Shown here in pieces: positions 1 to 10,520 of a DNA stretch of 64,000 nucleotides. The position numbers were made by a program, and so were the translations under genes. Location: positions 24,137,146 to 24,201,145 of the forward strand of contig NC_080712.1 of assembly GCF_019097595.1 (NCBI RefSeq). Direction: 5' to 3'. The stretch is from Hemibagrus wyckioides. Taxonomy: Eukaryota > Chordata > Actinopteri > Siluriformes > Bagridae. Numbering within the stretch: position 1 is the first letter of the stretch; each line of letters starts with the position of its first letter. The notes under the pieces were generated by a model. It was not told where the DNA came from, did not search any database, and was given only the letters and a program-made list of their open reading frames with translations.

Positions 1-242
1 CAATTATCATGGACAATAATTTGAAAGATAAGAGCAGAAAAGCTGTTTAGTTGATTAGAATAGAATTCTAAAAATGGTGGTTAATATAATAAAAAATACA
101 AAATATTTACAACATGGGAATATATTGTATAATGAAAATATAACACTACGGGACTTGCATTATTATTAAAGGACAGAACAAACATGAGAGAATATCTTGC
201 TTATGTAGTTTAAAGTACTTATTCAATATTACTGATATTACT
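1..242. other. A/T-rich sequence, nothing recognised
   Basis: No gene, repeat or signal could be supported. Confidence 0.5.
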
Positions 243-410
243 GATCAGAGCCAAAGCAGGGAACACTGGCATACCCTAGATAGGGAAACCAGTCCATGGC
301 AGGGGATCATACAAATCCCTTTGCAGGCTCATTCCCTGCAATTTAGAGTCATCAGTCCACCCACACACATGTTTTCAGAGGTGGGAGGAAACCAGAGTAT
401 CAAAGGAAGT
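243..410 (-). repeat. Mermaid-like short repeat, reverse orientation
   Basis: Shows GGCATACCCTAGATAGG, CCAGTCCATGGCAGGG, GCAATTTAGAGTCATCAGTC, CACATGTTTTCAGAGG and GGGAGGAAACCAGAGTA in the order expected of the reversed element. Decayed and truncated. Confidence 0.7.
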
Positions 411-660
411 TCTGAGAAGCAGTTCAGTCATTTATTTTCAGTAAGTGCTTCACCTCTTCAAGGTTGTGGTGGATCTGGAGCCTATCTCATGAGCACTAGA
501 TGTAACTAACACACACACACACACACATATCTAGGGACATCTGGGGACTTAGATGTAGCCAATTTAGAGTAACCTTCTGCATCACCATGCAGTGCTGAAG
601 TAATACAATAGAAAAGAAATTTCAGTTTGTGGTATCCATAAACAATCAGTCAGAAATCTC

Positions 661-905
661 ATCCATCCATCCATTTTCTGTATCGCTTATCCTACACTCC
701 TACACAGTGTCAAAGAAAACCAAGGGCACACTAATATGGGGGACACCCTGGACAGGGTGCCAACCCATCACAGGGCACACACACTCCCACAACACTACAG
801 GCAATTTATAGACTTTGGACCGAGGAGGAAACCTTCAAAGCTGAGGTAGAAGATACAAACTTCATGCACACAGAGGACAGCCAGGAAGCAAACCAACAAC
901 CCCAG
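661..905 (-). repeat. Mermaid-like short repeat, reverse orientation
   Basis: Starts with ATCCATCCATCCATTTTCTG and CGCTTATCCTACAC, then GACACCCTGGACAGGGTGCC, CCCATCACAGGGCACACAC, GGCAATTTATAGAC and GAGGAGGAAACC. A better preserved copy than the one 250 bases upstream. Confidence 0.8.
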
Positions 906-1622
906 ACATGTGAAGTAAACATGCTTACCATTAAGTCAGTGTGTCCTTCAGTCAGAAAGTGATGCATGTTTGAGGTTATGATGTCACAAATTTTTCCAGA
1001 AATGCAAAAAGAATCTCTGACAGGAAGCATTACACAATTCAGAGATTTATTTTTTTTTGGTTCAAATAAATTAGACTGAAGAATTCATGATGCTTTACAG
1101 AAATCCTTCCTCACTGCCCAGAAAACTGCTTTCATGATTACAATACTTGAGTTCAAAGTTCCTTTTTATTTGTCATGTTAAATGCTGTAGTATTGACATG
1201 ACTGTGAGTCTCGCTTCATAAGTGAGCCCTTCAGTCCATTCTGTTCACATGGTGACCAACTCCATACATATGGCCATAATGGCTGAGTATGAACATCCAT
1301 CACCAGAGTTAATCAGTAAAGGAAAAAGGCACCAAAATCCTGAAAATCTTTAGTATAAATCATTTTTGACCAAACATCCCCATTACAGTTTTGCTTTTTT
1401 GTTACCCAAGAGTTCTTAACTAGAGAATGATGAGCAGTATTAACATCCATGGCTGAGGTGCAACAGCTATCTGGATATGGATGATGTGAGGATAGAAGCG
1501 AAATGAGGATTGAGAGGGGTGAGTATGATGACGGGGGCTGTTTCCGACAGGCCCGTCCCCTTTCATTCATCATCATTTGGCATTTTAATGGCCTGACACG
1601 GCTGGCAGTACTGAGGAACTGC
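906..1622. other. No feature recognised
   Basis: Unique-looking sequence. The open frames on both strands show no protein signature. Confidence 0.5.
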
Positions 1623-1623
1623 T

Positions 1624-1624
1624 G

Positions 1625-1686
<62 letters not shown>

Positions 1687-1699
1687 TCTCTCTCCATCT
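1624..1699. repeat. (CT)n microsatellite
   Basis: Nearly pure CT interrupted by three TA steps. It continues as patches of CT to 1746 and generates an artefactual Ser/Leu-rich frame. Confidence 0.95.
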
Positions 1700-1753
1700 C
1701 GGTCGTCCGCCTACAACTGTTGTCGCAGTGTCGCTCTCTCTCTCTCACTGCAG

Positions 1754-1869
1754 ATGCCATGCTGGCTTGCTTCCCGCTGGCACGGAAGGGCCAGATTGGT
1801 ACCGGGATCAGCTCCAAGATGTCCAAGATCCGCTTCAGATTCAGGAAAGTCAAGCAGGACAGACATTAG
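1754..1869 (+). CDS. Unidentified candidate terminal exon or coding fossil
   Basis: After a pyrimidine-rich run ending TCACTGCAG, a good splice acceptor, an open frame in phase 1 reads from GCC at 1756 to TAG at 1867-1869. From the ATG at 1759 the predicted peptide begins MLACFPLARKGQIGTG and ends with a strongly basic KIRFRFRKVKQ segment and three more residues. The third codon positions are mostly G or C, unlike the A/T-rich surroundings and as expected of real vertebrate coding sequence. I do not recognise the protein, and no second exon could be found. It could be the last exon of a gene to the left of the window, an alternative exon, or a fossil of a retrocopy. A chance frame remains possible because it is short. 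Confidence 0.3.
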
Positions 1870-4150
1870 CTGTGACAGATTTACTGGGCATATTGTTGAA
1901 CTATAATACTGTTTGAGGGAAAAGTGATTTTGTGTGCATATCATGTGTGTATAGTGTGTACAACTGCTCGGTTAGGCAAGGGTTTGTAGTGTGGGTTTAG
2001 GATATTGCCCAATTTAGGCAGTGTACTATTACTGCACAGTTGTGTTGTAACAAAATGACATGATCTCTATCTGTTTAGTGCTTAAAAATATTTATATCTG
2101 TATCTAAATTTTGACTTGAGCCCAAAGTATGCGTACATATTTAGATACAACATACAACATACTTTTAATGGTTTTGTTTTAGTTGGCTCTATTTCCCAAA
2201 AAATGAACTATCTAGAAGTGTACTTTAAACTCCAGTGACTCTGACCAAGTAGATAGTATGTACAGGGAACCTCAGAGGTGACGGATATACAAACAGTGAG
2301 TACAAAACATACAGACTCTGAGCAAAGCCGTGGAAGGCAAAGCAACAAACAAAACACAGCATCAACAGGAGCGTGACAATGGTGTACACAGAAACCAGAA
2401 TTCAAATAGGAGTTCTGATTAGAGGGAGCAAAGGACAGTTGTGAGTGTTTATTGTGACACGTGACATGCAGGGGCTGATGGGTAATGTATTCGAGTGTCA
2501 ATTTTCAGCATAACCATGACATACGTTTTGTGTTGTGCCCCTTTTTTTGTTAATGAACATTGTCTTTCTTTTTTTAAGCACTCACATTTGCTGCTTCCGA
2601 GTGCATCTCTAGTCTCAACCAGATGCCCTGTGGAAAACTCTTTATAATCTGCTAATGCAAAGTCTGTCTGATTTGGATTGGAAAACATATTACTCCACTG
2701 TAGAAAAGCAACCATCACTAGCAGGGAATCTCAGGTGTGATTTCCATTACCGGGCACTGGCACCCCTGCTCTTCAACTTCATCAATCGTGATTCCCTCGG
2801 TGCCTCCTAGCCCCTCTGAAAGATAGACCCCAGGCCTTCAAAAAGGGGGTGGTGGTGGGGATTATTCAATTATCTTCAGCCACACAAAATGAAGTATGAC
2901 AGGCTCCCAGCGAGCATACCGTAGGCTGCATGTCAATGTCAATGAAAGGATACCAGGCTATTAAAAGCTTTGGTCCTCAGTTTAGTTAACCTCTTTCCTT
3001 GCAGTATGTGGAACATAGGGAATTAAAATGTCCACTATTAATGGGATGCGATGGGATGAGCAGAAATGTTCTGAAAAATATAAGCAGTTCTAGAGATCTT
3101 CTATACTAGGAAATGGAAGATCATTTGCTCTTTTCAAGCTATCCATTCAGCTCTCTGTCATCAAATGATGCTTGGTTGATATCTTCACTCTGCAAGGATG
3201 AAGGTTAGGTCAAGGACAGCAAGATCGATTAGAGCAGGGTGATAGCAGTGGCCTCTGAGATGAACATAATACTTCAGTTTGCTTAATAGTTGTTTCCGTC
3301 AAATAAATCAGCGAGACTTATAGAAATTCTTCCTCAGAAGGAATGTTCTTTCAAACTTACCAACTCAAATAGTGGCCAAAAATGCATGTTTCTGTGTAGT
3401 TCTTTTTTTCAGTAGAAACAAGAAACGCAAAACAATGGAATTTTGTGTTGTGAACAAATAGTGAATTGTGCTATTAGGCTAAGATGTTAGTCCAAAAAGT
3501 GATCTCATTAAAGGATTTTTTATTACTTTCCCTTTGATCACAGAGACACAGTATCACTGTGTCGAATCTAAATTGTGTTCCATTTAACAGTATGCATTTA
3601 GATGAGAGTGTTATATTTTTTTTATTTATCTTTTAGGCATTTGTATTGTCACTTCATCGTCCCTTTTCTGTTGTGTTTCCATGGCAGAATAAAATGCAAA
3701 AGACATGCGAGTGTAATTTGGACCCGAGCTGTGTGCTCACTAATGGAGCGCTATGATGTAAATGCCACCAGAATTAAAGATTCTATTAGATCTCATATCT
3801 CTGTTCTCTGTTCATTTTGTGTCTCATTAATGAATTAAAGATTTTGAAGGTTAGCTCTAGTCGTAGCATAATTACATCTTTCTGAAGCCATGCTGTGATG
3901 ATTAAAGCACATGTAAATTGGATATATGTATCAAATGCATATTAAGGTTTAGAACTGAGCCATGGAGTGTAGAAGGAAATCCGGTGTTATTTGTTACTGC
4001 ACTTATTCAATCATATATTACCTGAAAGCTCAAGTTTCGATTTTCTTCATTCCTCTGCAGCAGCTGTACCTTGTATTTGCCATATCAGCCAATGTTAATC
4101 AAGTGCTGATTCAAAAATTATTTAAGCAAGCAAATGTCAACTTCCATTCA
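1870..4150. other. Unassigned upstream sequence
   Basis: No repeat family or coding exon recognised. The open frames on both strands are short and lack signatures. Confidence 0.5.
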
Positions 4151-4158
4151 TCTGACAA

Positions 4159-4390
4159 TCCATCCATCCATCCATCCATCCATCCACCTAACCACTCAAA
4201 CACCCCACCACCCCACCATCCATCCATCCATCCATCCGCGCAACCACCCACCCATACACCTAACCACCCAAACACCCACCCATCCACCCACCCACCCAAA
4301 CACCCACCCAAACACCCACCCATCCACCCACCCAAACACCCACCCAACCAGCCCACCATCCCACCATCCCACCATCCATCCATCCATCCT
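4159..4390. repeat. CCAT/CACCCAAA minisatellite
   Basis: Tandem CCATCCATC at both ends encloses a CACCCAAACACCCACCCATC-type array. Every frame on both strands stays open because the unit has no stop, which explains the Pro/His/Ile and Gly/Trp-rich frames. The minus strand is a run of closely spaced GGG blocks. Confidence 0.95.
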
Positions 4391-5787
4391 CAGTAAACTG
4401 TCTTGATACAGCAACTCAAATAAGCATGTCAGAACAGAATTTTAAGAAAAGGATAAAAAGTGCATTTGTTGTTCTGGTTTTTTTTACATAGTTTCTACCT
4501 CAATGTTAAATTTTCCTCCTTCCTCAGAGTTCAGTAGCCTTTTCATGCTTTTTAGATTATTCATTTCATTCTTTGTTATTGTTCTTTTATTTGTTATTTT
4601 TTTATTTTAATTGGTTTCTTTTTCTTGAGAAAAACAATCATAGTTCTCATAACAGAGCTTCTAATTCAGTTGCTGTCTGAGGAATCAATAGTGGGTCTTC
4701 TGATGCTTTCATTTATCAGCACAAAACAAGATGTGTCCTCCGGTCAAAGGCCAGGCGACGCAGCATGCTAGAAGAAATCATCAATAATCATAGAATGTCA
4801 GCTCAAAGGGGAAATAATAAAAAGGAGGGGAAAAAACCCAAACACCTCTCTTCAGTGAGAGACAGGATTCTCAGAGTGCATTGTCCTTGTCAAATGCCAA
4901 GTGTTTGGTAGCCTGTTGGTATGTTGCTAACAACAGAAAGCAAAACTTTGCACTGTTTGTGTTTCAGTGGTTAGAGAACCTGATAGTTATGCAAGAAAAC
5001 AAGGTATAAATATTGCCTTGTGGTTAACGTGGGAAAACTGTGGTTAACTTTGAAGAAAACTCACTGATTTGCTCGTGTATGTCTCATGCTCATTCTAATT
5101 TAGAAAATATACTACAGTTATTATGTCGTTCAGTAAAAACTGTTGAATTACATAATTCCTATTTTCGTCCTGCTCTGCTCGTTTTATTCATCCCTGGACA
5201 TCTATAAGGTTATTTGGTTTGTTCCATTTAAAAAAAACTGTGTTTTTGTGATGATATAAGATGAATACAAATCCACCGGGGTTCTATAGAATCAAGTGTG
5301 TCTGAAACCAGATCAGTGCTGTGGGGAAACAGTCACACTGGTTTGGACCATAGCAATTGTGTCCAGTGTGAAGACGATTTTAAAAGAATGGTTATGTTTT
5401 TGTTGCTCATCTAGGGGAAACTCTAAAAGATATTATGTAGAACACCTGCTATATATGACAAATAAAGGTTTCTTCTCATTAGAATGAGTTACAAACTGAA
5501 GATTAAATACACAAAGAGCAATTTGAAGCACTTTTGGGTTTTTTTGTGTACATGAAACCTCTGATATGTGCAAATAATATATTGTAATCCTCAACTAGTC
5601 ACACTGACTGTCTGAATGTGTACCTTTTAGGAAAAAAAGAGGTTCTTCAGCTTATCCTTCTGGGGGAATCCTTATGTATAAAACATGTTTTAACACTCTG
5701 TCAAAGAACCCCTGGGAAAGCTTGTTTTCAAGTAGTGTAATCCTCTGCTGTATGTTCTTGCCTTGAGATCTGTGTAACGTGTTTCAT

Positions 5788-5822
<35 letters not shown>

Positions 5823-6095
5823 CTGTACTATATCCACTAGAAAAACTCCAAACTCCAAACAACACTCTGAATACGCTTCAACCATTTATACAAACTTCAA
5901 GCTACAATTAATTGTATGATTGTTTTCAACCTTAGGTATTAGACATAAAAATGATCTTCTAAACTGTCCATTTAGTTTATAACTTGAATATAGTTACATT
6001 CATTTTTTATTTTATAGAATATCTAGACATAGAATATCTACATATTAAACAAACCACAAAGTAATTAGCTCTCCAATTCATTTATCTAATGCAAT
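4391..6095. other. A/T-rich upstream sequence with a GT repeat
   Basis: A GT microsatellite lies at 5790-5820. No gene or element recognised. Confidence 0.5.
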
Positions 6096-6340
6096 CAATT
6101 CAGTTTTATTTTTATTTATATAGCGCTTTTAACAATGGATATTGTTACAAATCAGCGTTAAAGAAACAATTAAATTCAAGATAAAAATTATACATTTAAA
6201 ATGTATCATTAATGAGCAAGCCAGAGGTGATGGTAGCAAGGAAAAATTCCCTGAGACGATTTGAGAAAGAAAGCCTTGAGTGGAACCAAACTCAAAAGGA
6301 AATCCATCCTCATCTAGATGACACCAGAGACTGAAATTAT
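6096..6340. repeat. Dispersed fish repeat (TTTATATAGCGC family)
   Basis: Begins CAATTCAGTTTTATTTTTAT then TTATATAGCGCTTTTAACA, TTAATGAGCAAGCCAGAGG, GCAAGGAAAAATTCCCTGAG, CCTTGAGTGGAACCAAACTC and CATCCTCATCTAGATGACACC. I know this order from a high-copy repeat of teleost genomes. A shorter copy is at 21968 and an inverted one at 59430. Confidence 0.8.
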
Positions 6341-6839
6341 AAATAACTGTATACTATCTGATTAAAAAGTAAAATTGTATGATCCGGAATGTCAAACATA
6401 ATGCTATGTTACTATATTAACGTGTATGTAAGTTTTCTAGTTGTTTAATTGATCTAATTCTCCATAGCAAATAAACAACAATGCAATTCACATTTATCTG
6501 ATAGTTTTGAACAGTTATAATGCTTTGTCCCCACAGTGTAAAATACTGGATATTGGGACCCTACCAGCAGATGGTGCACTAACTCTGGTGCTTTTGGGGT
6601 CATAACACAGCTAAAGTCTTCTAGAAGTTTTAGACACATTAGTGAAACTGCATGAAGCTGTGCGTATACACAGATTTTTGTGGCAAAGTTATTATTTATG
6701 TATCATTAAGGGGAGATTTTGTTCAACAGAATGCTGGCTCCTCAAGCATTCGCACAGACCCCTCATGATTTTATGAATTAAGCAATTACTATATAAGACA
6801 ATCTGGCATGATTTCCATGTCCATGTCCGTTCCATGAGT

Positions 6840-7030
6840 AAAAAGCCTCATTTGCAAGTGTAATAGCATTAATGTGTTTGCTGCAAGCATCACGTTATCC
6901 TATTAATTATTAAAATAATGGGTGATAGGGTTCTCCATTAATCACTGTTGCTTTGGAGTGCAGCCTGTCAGGACAGCCTAATCATTTCAACGGCGAATAA
7001 TTAGCACGCAGAACGCAGCCCAGCAAAAAA
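6840..7030. promoter_or_regulatory. Candidate conserved non-coding element
   Basis: Repeat-free sequence with clustered homeodomain-like words: TAGCATTAATG, CCTATTAATTATTAAAATAA, TCCATTAATCAC, GCCTAATCATT and GGCGAATAATTAGC. Inference from texture only. Confidence 0.3.
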
Positions 7031-7162
7031 ATATGCAGAGCCTGCTGAAATCAACCTGTTGCATGATTTCTTGTAATGGAGGAAAACATACTTTATGTTT
7101 TGAATGTAGATATGTAGATTTGTCCTGTGTGATGTAATGAAGTACTGCTTTGCAGTTTTGAC

Positions 7163-7180
7163 ACAGACAGACAGACAGAC

Positions 7181-7274
<94 letters not shown>
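7163..7274. repeat. Compound (ACAG)n(AAAG)n(AG)n microsatellite
   Basis: Three motifs in succession, about 112 bases, purine-rich on the + strand. It produces a Lys/Glu/Arg artefact frame. Confidence 0.95.
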
Positions 7275-7276
<2 letters not shown>

Positions 7277-8781
7277 GCTTGTGAGAATCTGGACAGGATC
7301 TGGTTCAGGACCTCCTCATTGTCCCCTCGTGCTTGGCAGTACTCTCCAGAACCCCTAGTTCCCTATGTGTCATTCACGGGAAAAGAATACAATATTGTCT
7401 TCAGGCAGGCTCGATGTTAGGAAGACTGTAGCGAGAGGGCAGAGGGGAGGGCTCACAGAGAGGGGGTAATGAACAACTGAGCAGAATCTTAAAGCCTTAA
7501 AGTCTTTGTTTCTCTCACTTTATGGTCACTTACTGTGGAGATTCATATTCAAATGGACCTGGGCTGTGAATTGACTGTTCACACATTCACAGTCGTATAC
7601 TCACCTCCACCCATCAACCCCTCTTAATAAAAAGAACACCCCCCCATGAGTAGAGCTAATTAGAATGAAGGTTACAATCTAAAAAGAAAGCATCTCAATC
7701 CAATAGTCACTCATGCATTAAGCACAGATTTTTTTTGTCGGCTCTTGAATGCCGAGGTGCCAAGCTTGAAAAAAAGGGTGGCTGGTGGAGGTTTGAATAT
7801 AAGACCTGTGTTTGACACTAGCTCTATCATGAATAAATAGTCACACAAGTTAGACAACAATGTTTTTTTTCCCTAGTACTATAAGTTTTTAGTCAATAAA
7901 TTTTAGTCAGATCTTGGATGACCTCATCTGAAAGTCATTCTCTGTGAAAAAATGTGTCATGTGAGGGAAAGCGCAGTAATGTGTTGGACATGCCTCGCTG
8001 AATAGATTAAAAAAAAAAAAAAAAAAAAACTCAGTGTAATCTGTAGCCTATGCAGCCCATGAGAGCTCTTCAACAACATGCTGGGAAGAAAAACACAACA
8101 AGCTGAAGGAAATGTGCTTTGATGCCTGCATTCTGTGCTTGCAAGTCAATTTTCCAATACACCTCCTAACAGACGTGCTGCTCTTGGATCCTCGGACAAT
8201 ATATATCCATTAGTGCATGTTGTCTTACAGCCTTGACAACTGAGCCATCCAGTCAATCCAAGCATTCACAGGTGTGTCTGTGCATTTGTGTGTGTGTGAG
8301 AGAGAGAGAGAGAGAATAAAGGTGAGGGGGTCACCACTCCTGATTCCTTCCATTCTAGTGACCCTTCCTTCTCCAGGGTTGTGCCTTGTCTGACAGAGAT
8401 CAAATCACCTGGAATCCTTCAGATGTCTCTGGTGAGCCTGGCTTCCCTGCCGGCATTCAGGGGAGTTCCTGCAGGAAAACAGGCAGACATACTGACTGTG
8501 CTGCATGTCTCAGTCAGCAGTGAGAAGAAAAACCCAGAAGGTCAACACCCTCCAGCAGTCACAAATCATATCAACGTGTGAGGAGGATTTCCATCACAGC
8601 TGCTTCCTCATCTGGATAAACAGGACAGGAAATGTGAAACCTCTTCTTCCTCTGGCTGGCCTGGTGCAGAGAGAAAAGACAAGAGAATAAGGGGAGGGAT
8701 CCTATGGTGCTCAATAGCTGATTTTTTTAACGTAAAGAGGGATGAGCTTTCAGGTCAATGTCATTCAGCCTACAGGGGGGG

Positions 8782-8985
8782 AATATTAGCTCAGCAGTTT
8801 TAGTGATAGTGACTGGAATGATTGCCAGTTCAAATTATAAGAGAAGCAGAAAACCAATACTGGGTCCTCAAGCTTGAACTGCTCATAAATGCTTGAAGTG
8901 CATTCTGCATTACATGTAAAAGCATTGTCCTAATGAGTGCATAAAAATGCAGTGTTCCCAAGGCACCAAGTAAGGAATAAAACAT
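8782..8985 (+). repeat. tRNA-like short repeat of the GGCATTTGGCAGACG family, decayed, forward
   Basis: Has ATATTAGCTCAGCAGTTTTA (A-box-like), GCCAGTTCAAATTAT (B-box-like), CCAATACTGGGTCCTCAAGC and AACTGCTCATAAATG. These correspond to the complement of the order at 56208-56375. Heavily mutated, so the call is moderate. Confidence 0.5.
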
Positions 8986-9150
8986 GATGTGGCATGCTAT
9001 TATTGGAAAGTAATCAACAGTGAGGTTAAGCTGACCCTGCACCATCGTATGACATACTCTAAGATGAAGAAGAGAGGAATCAATAAATAATCAAAAATTA
9101 TATAATTGATTTAAAAAATGTATATATATTTTTTACTTTAAGTTTTTTTT

Positions 9151-9181
<31 letters not shown>

Positions 9182-10219
9182 CAGTTTTATAGTTTTACAT
9201 TATGGAACATTCATAAGACTAGTGAGTTGCTGTAACCACTTACATTGTAGCAACTATAATCAGGTTTTCCTTCACCAGGAGCAGGACACTGGACTTTTAT
9301 CTCTCTCTTAAACTCATAAAAGGAAAAAATGCTGCTTTTACAGAGGAACGGGAAAGTACAACATCCTCTGTCCTAAAGATATAGACTGACTCTTACAAAG
9401 CTACAAATTTACTCACACTGGTATCTCCTTCCATTAATGTCAAATAAATACCACCTTTCAGAAAGTGCTAACACTTCAACAATTAGATGTTTGTTCAGTA
9501 GCAAAACACATTTAAAATATGCTTATTATTAGCCATATCTCACATCAAACTGATAACGCATTTGAAGGAGCATATTTACAGAAACCTGTGATTTCCTTTC
9601 TAAGCAGCCCTTTGATTTAAAGTTTTTTTTTTGTATTAGATTATTAAGTTCTAATCTTTCAGTCATAGGTCTTTATCATATGTGATGAAGTCACTTTAAA
9701 GTAAAATGTTAGTGTTAAGTAATTACACTATGGAATCTAGAAGCCATGCCTCATTATTATTTCCTGACAGAATTCATAAGAAAATGGTGCGGTTTAGAGT
9801 CAATAACAGCTGAAGTGATTTGTTATCTCATTTCCTATGTTATGTGCATTACTAATAGGAGGTTCTAATAAGTGGCTGCAAGAACAGCAATCAGCCACTG
9901 AATGTGATATTTCAGTTGATATAAACCACCATATGCACTCCAGCATATCTAAGATGGCTCATTTGCATGGGTTTATATGATAGAACTCCCAGTGCCCTTA
10001 AGAAAGATGCTAATGGGGCCATGATCTCTAAATCCTCCCCTTCAGCTATGCGGTTTGTTCTCCTCGAAGCTCAGGTTGCTCCTCAACAGCGTATGTCGAG
10101 TCCTTTCTGTGCTCTTTTTTTTACTGGGTGCACTGGAGTGTGGGTGTTGCAGTGGTGTTGTGATATAAAACCAGACTTTTCAGTGGGATGCGTACTCTTT
10201 GGCATGCAGAAAGGAGGAG

Positions 10220-10520
10220 GCAAAATGCACAGCGGCCTGATGAGGCCCGGGGTAAGAGTTAAGTGTCAAATTGATGTGATGGAATTTTAATTGTTGAACT
10301 GAATAGTCGAATTAATTTCCCACTGAAAGCCTAATAGACAGTAATGCATGAAATATGATGGTCTTAATGAGTTGATAGTAACATAAATGAAATACACAAA
10401 TGATCTGTGCTTTAATCGAGAAGAATTTTTACGCAGTGAGAGAGCCCTCCGAGGGTGTGTTCCAGACTAATTAATTACACTTATCTTGTTGTGTGAGGCG
10501 GCAGCAGCATGCTGTCTCTC
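10220..10520. promoter_or_regulatory. Candidate conserved non-coding element
   Basis: No repeats. Words such as GAATTTTAATTGTTG, CGAATTAATTTCCC and CTAATTAATTACACTTATC sit beside balanced sequence (GAGCCCTCCGAGGGTG, GGCGGCAGCAGCATGC). Texture only. Confidence 0.3.

Larger units (their letters stand above)
6341..8781. other. Upstream sequence with microsatellites
   Basis: Holds the candidate regulatory stretch 6840-7030, the compound repeat 7163-7274, a poly-A run at 8009-8029 and a GT/GA repeat near 8288-8315. No gene recognised. Confidence 0.5.

Noticed and set aside
1503..1916. 137-codon open frame on +
   Set aside because: Mostly Ser/Leu read-through of the CT microsatellite. The plausible coding part is in another frame (1756-1869) and is reported separately.
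2820..2870. G-rich GGGGGTGGTGGTGGGG patch near 2844-2860 as a regulatory G4
   Set aside because: Too short and isolated to argue for function.
3962..4414. Pro/His/Ile-rich and Gly/Trp-rich frames on both strands
   Set aside because: All are stop-free read-through of the CCAT/CACCC minisatellite; frames open on both strands are a sign of repeat artefact.
7137..7358. Lys/Glu/Arg-rich frame
   Set aside because: Generated by the AAAG and AG microsatellite.
8782..8850. tRNA gene
   Set aside because: Has A-box-like and B-box-like words but no cloverleaf stems; better explained as a tRNA-derived short repeat.
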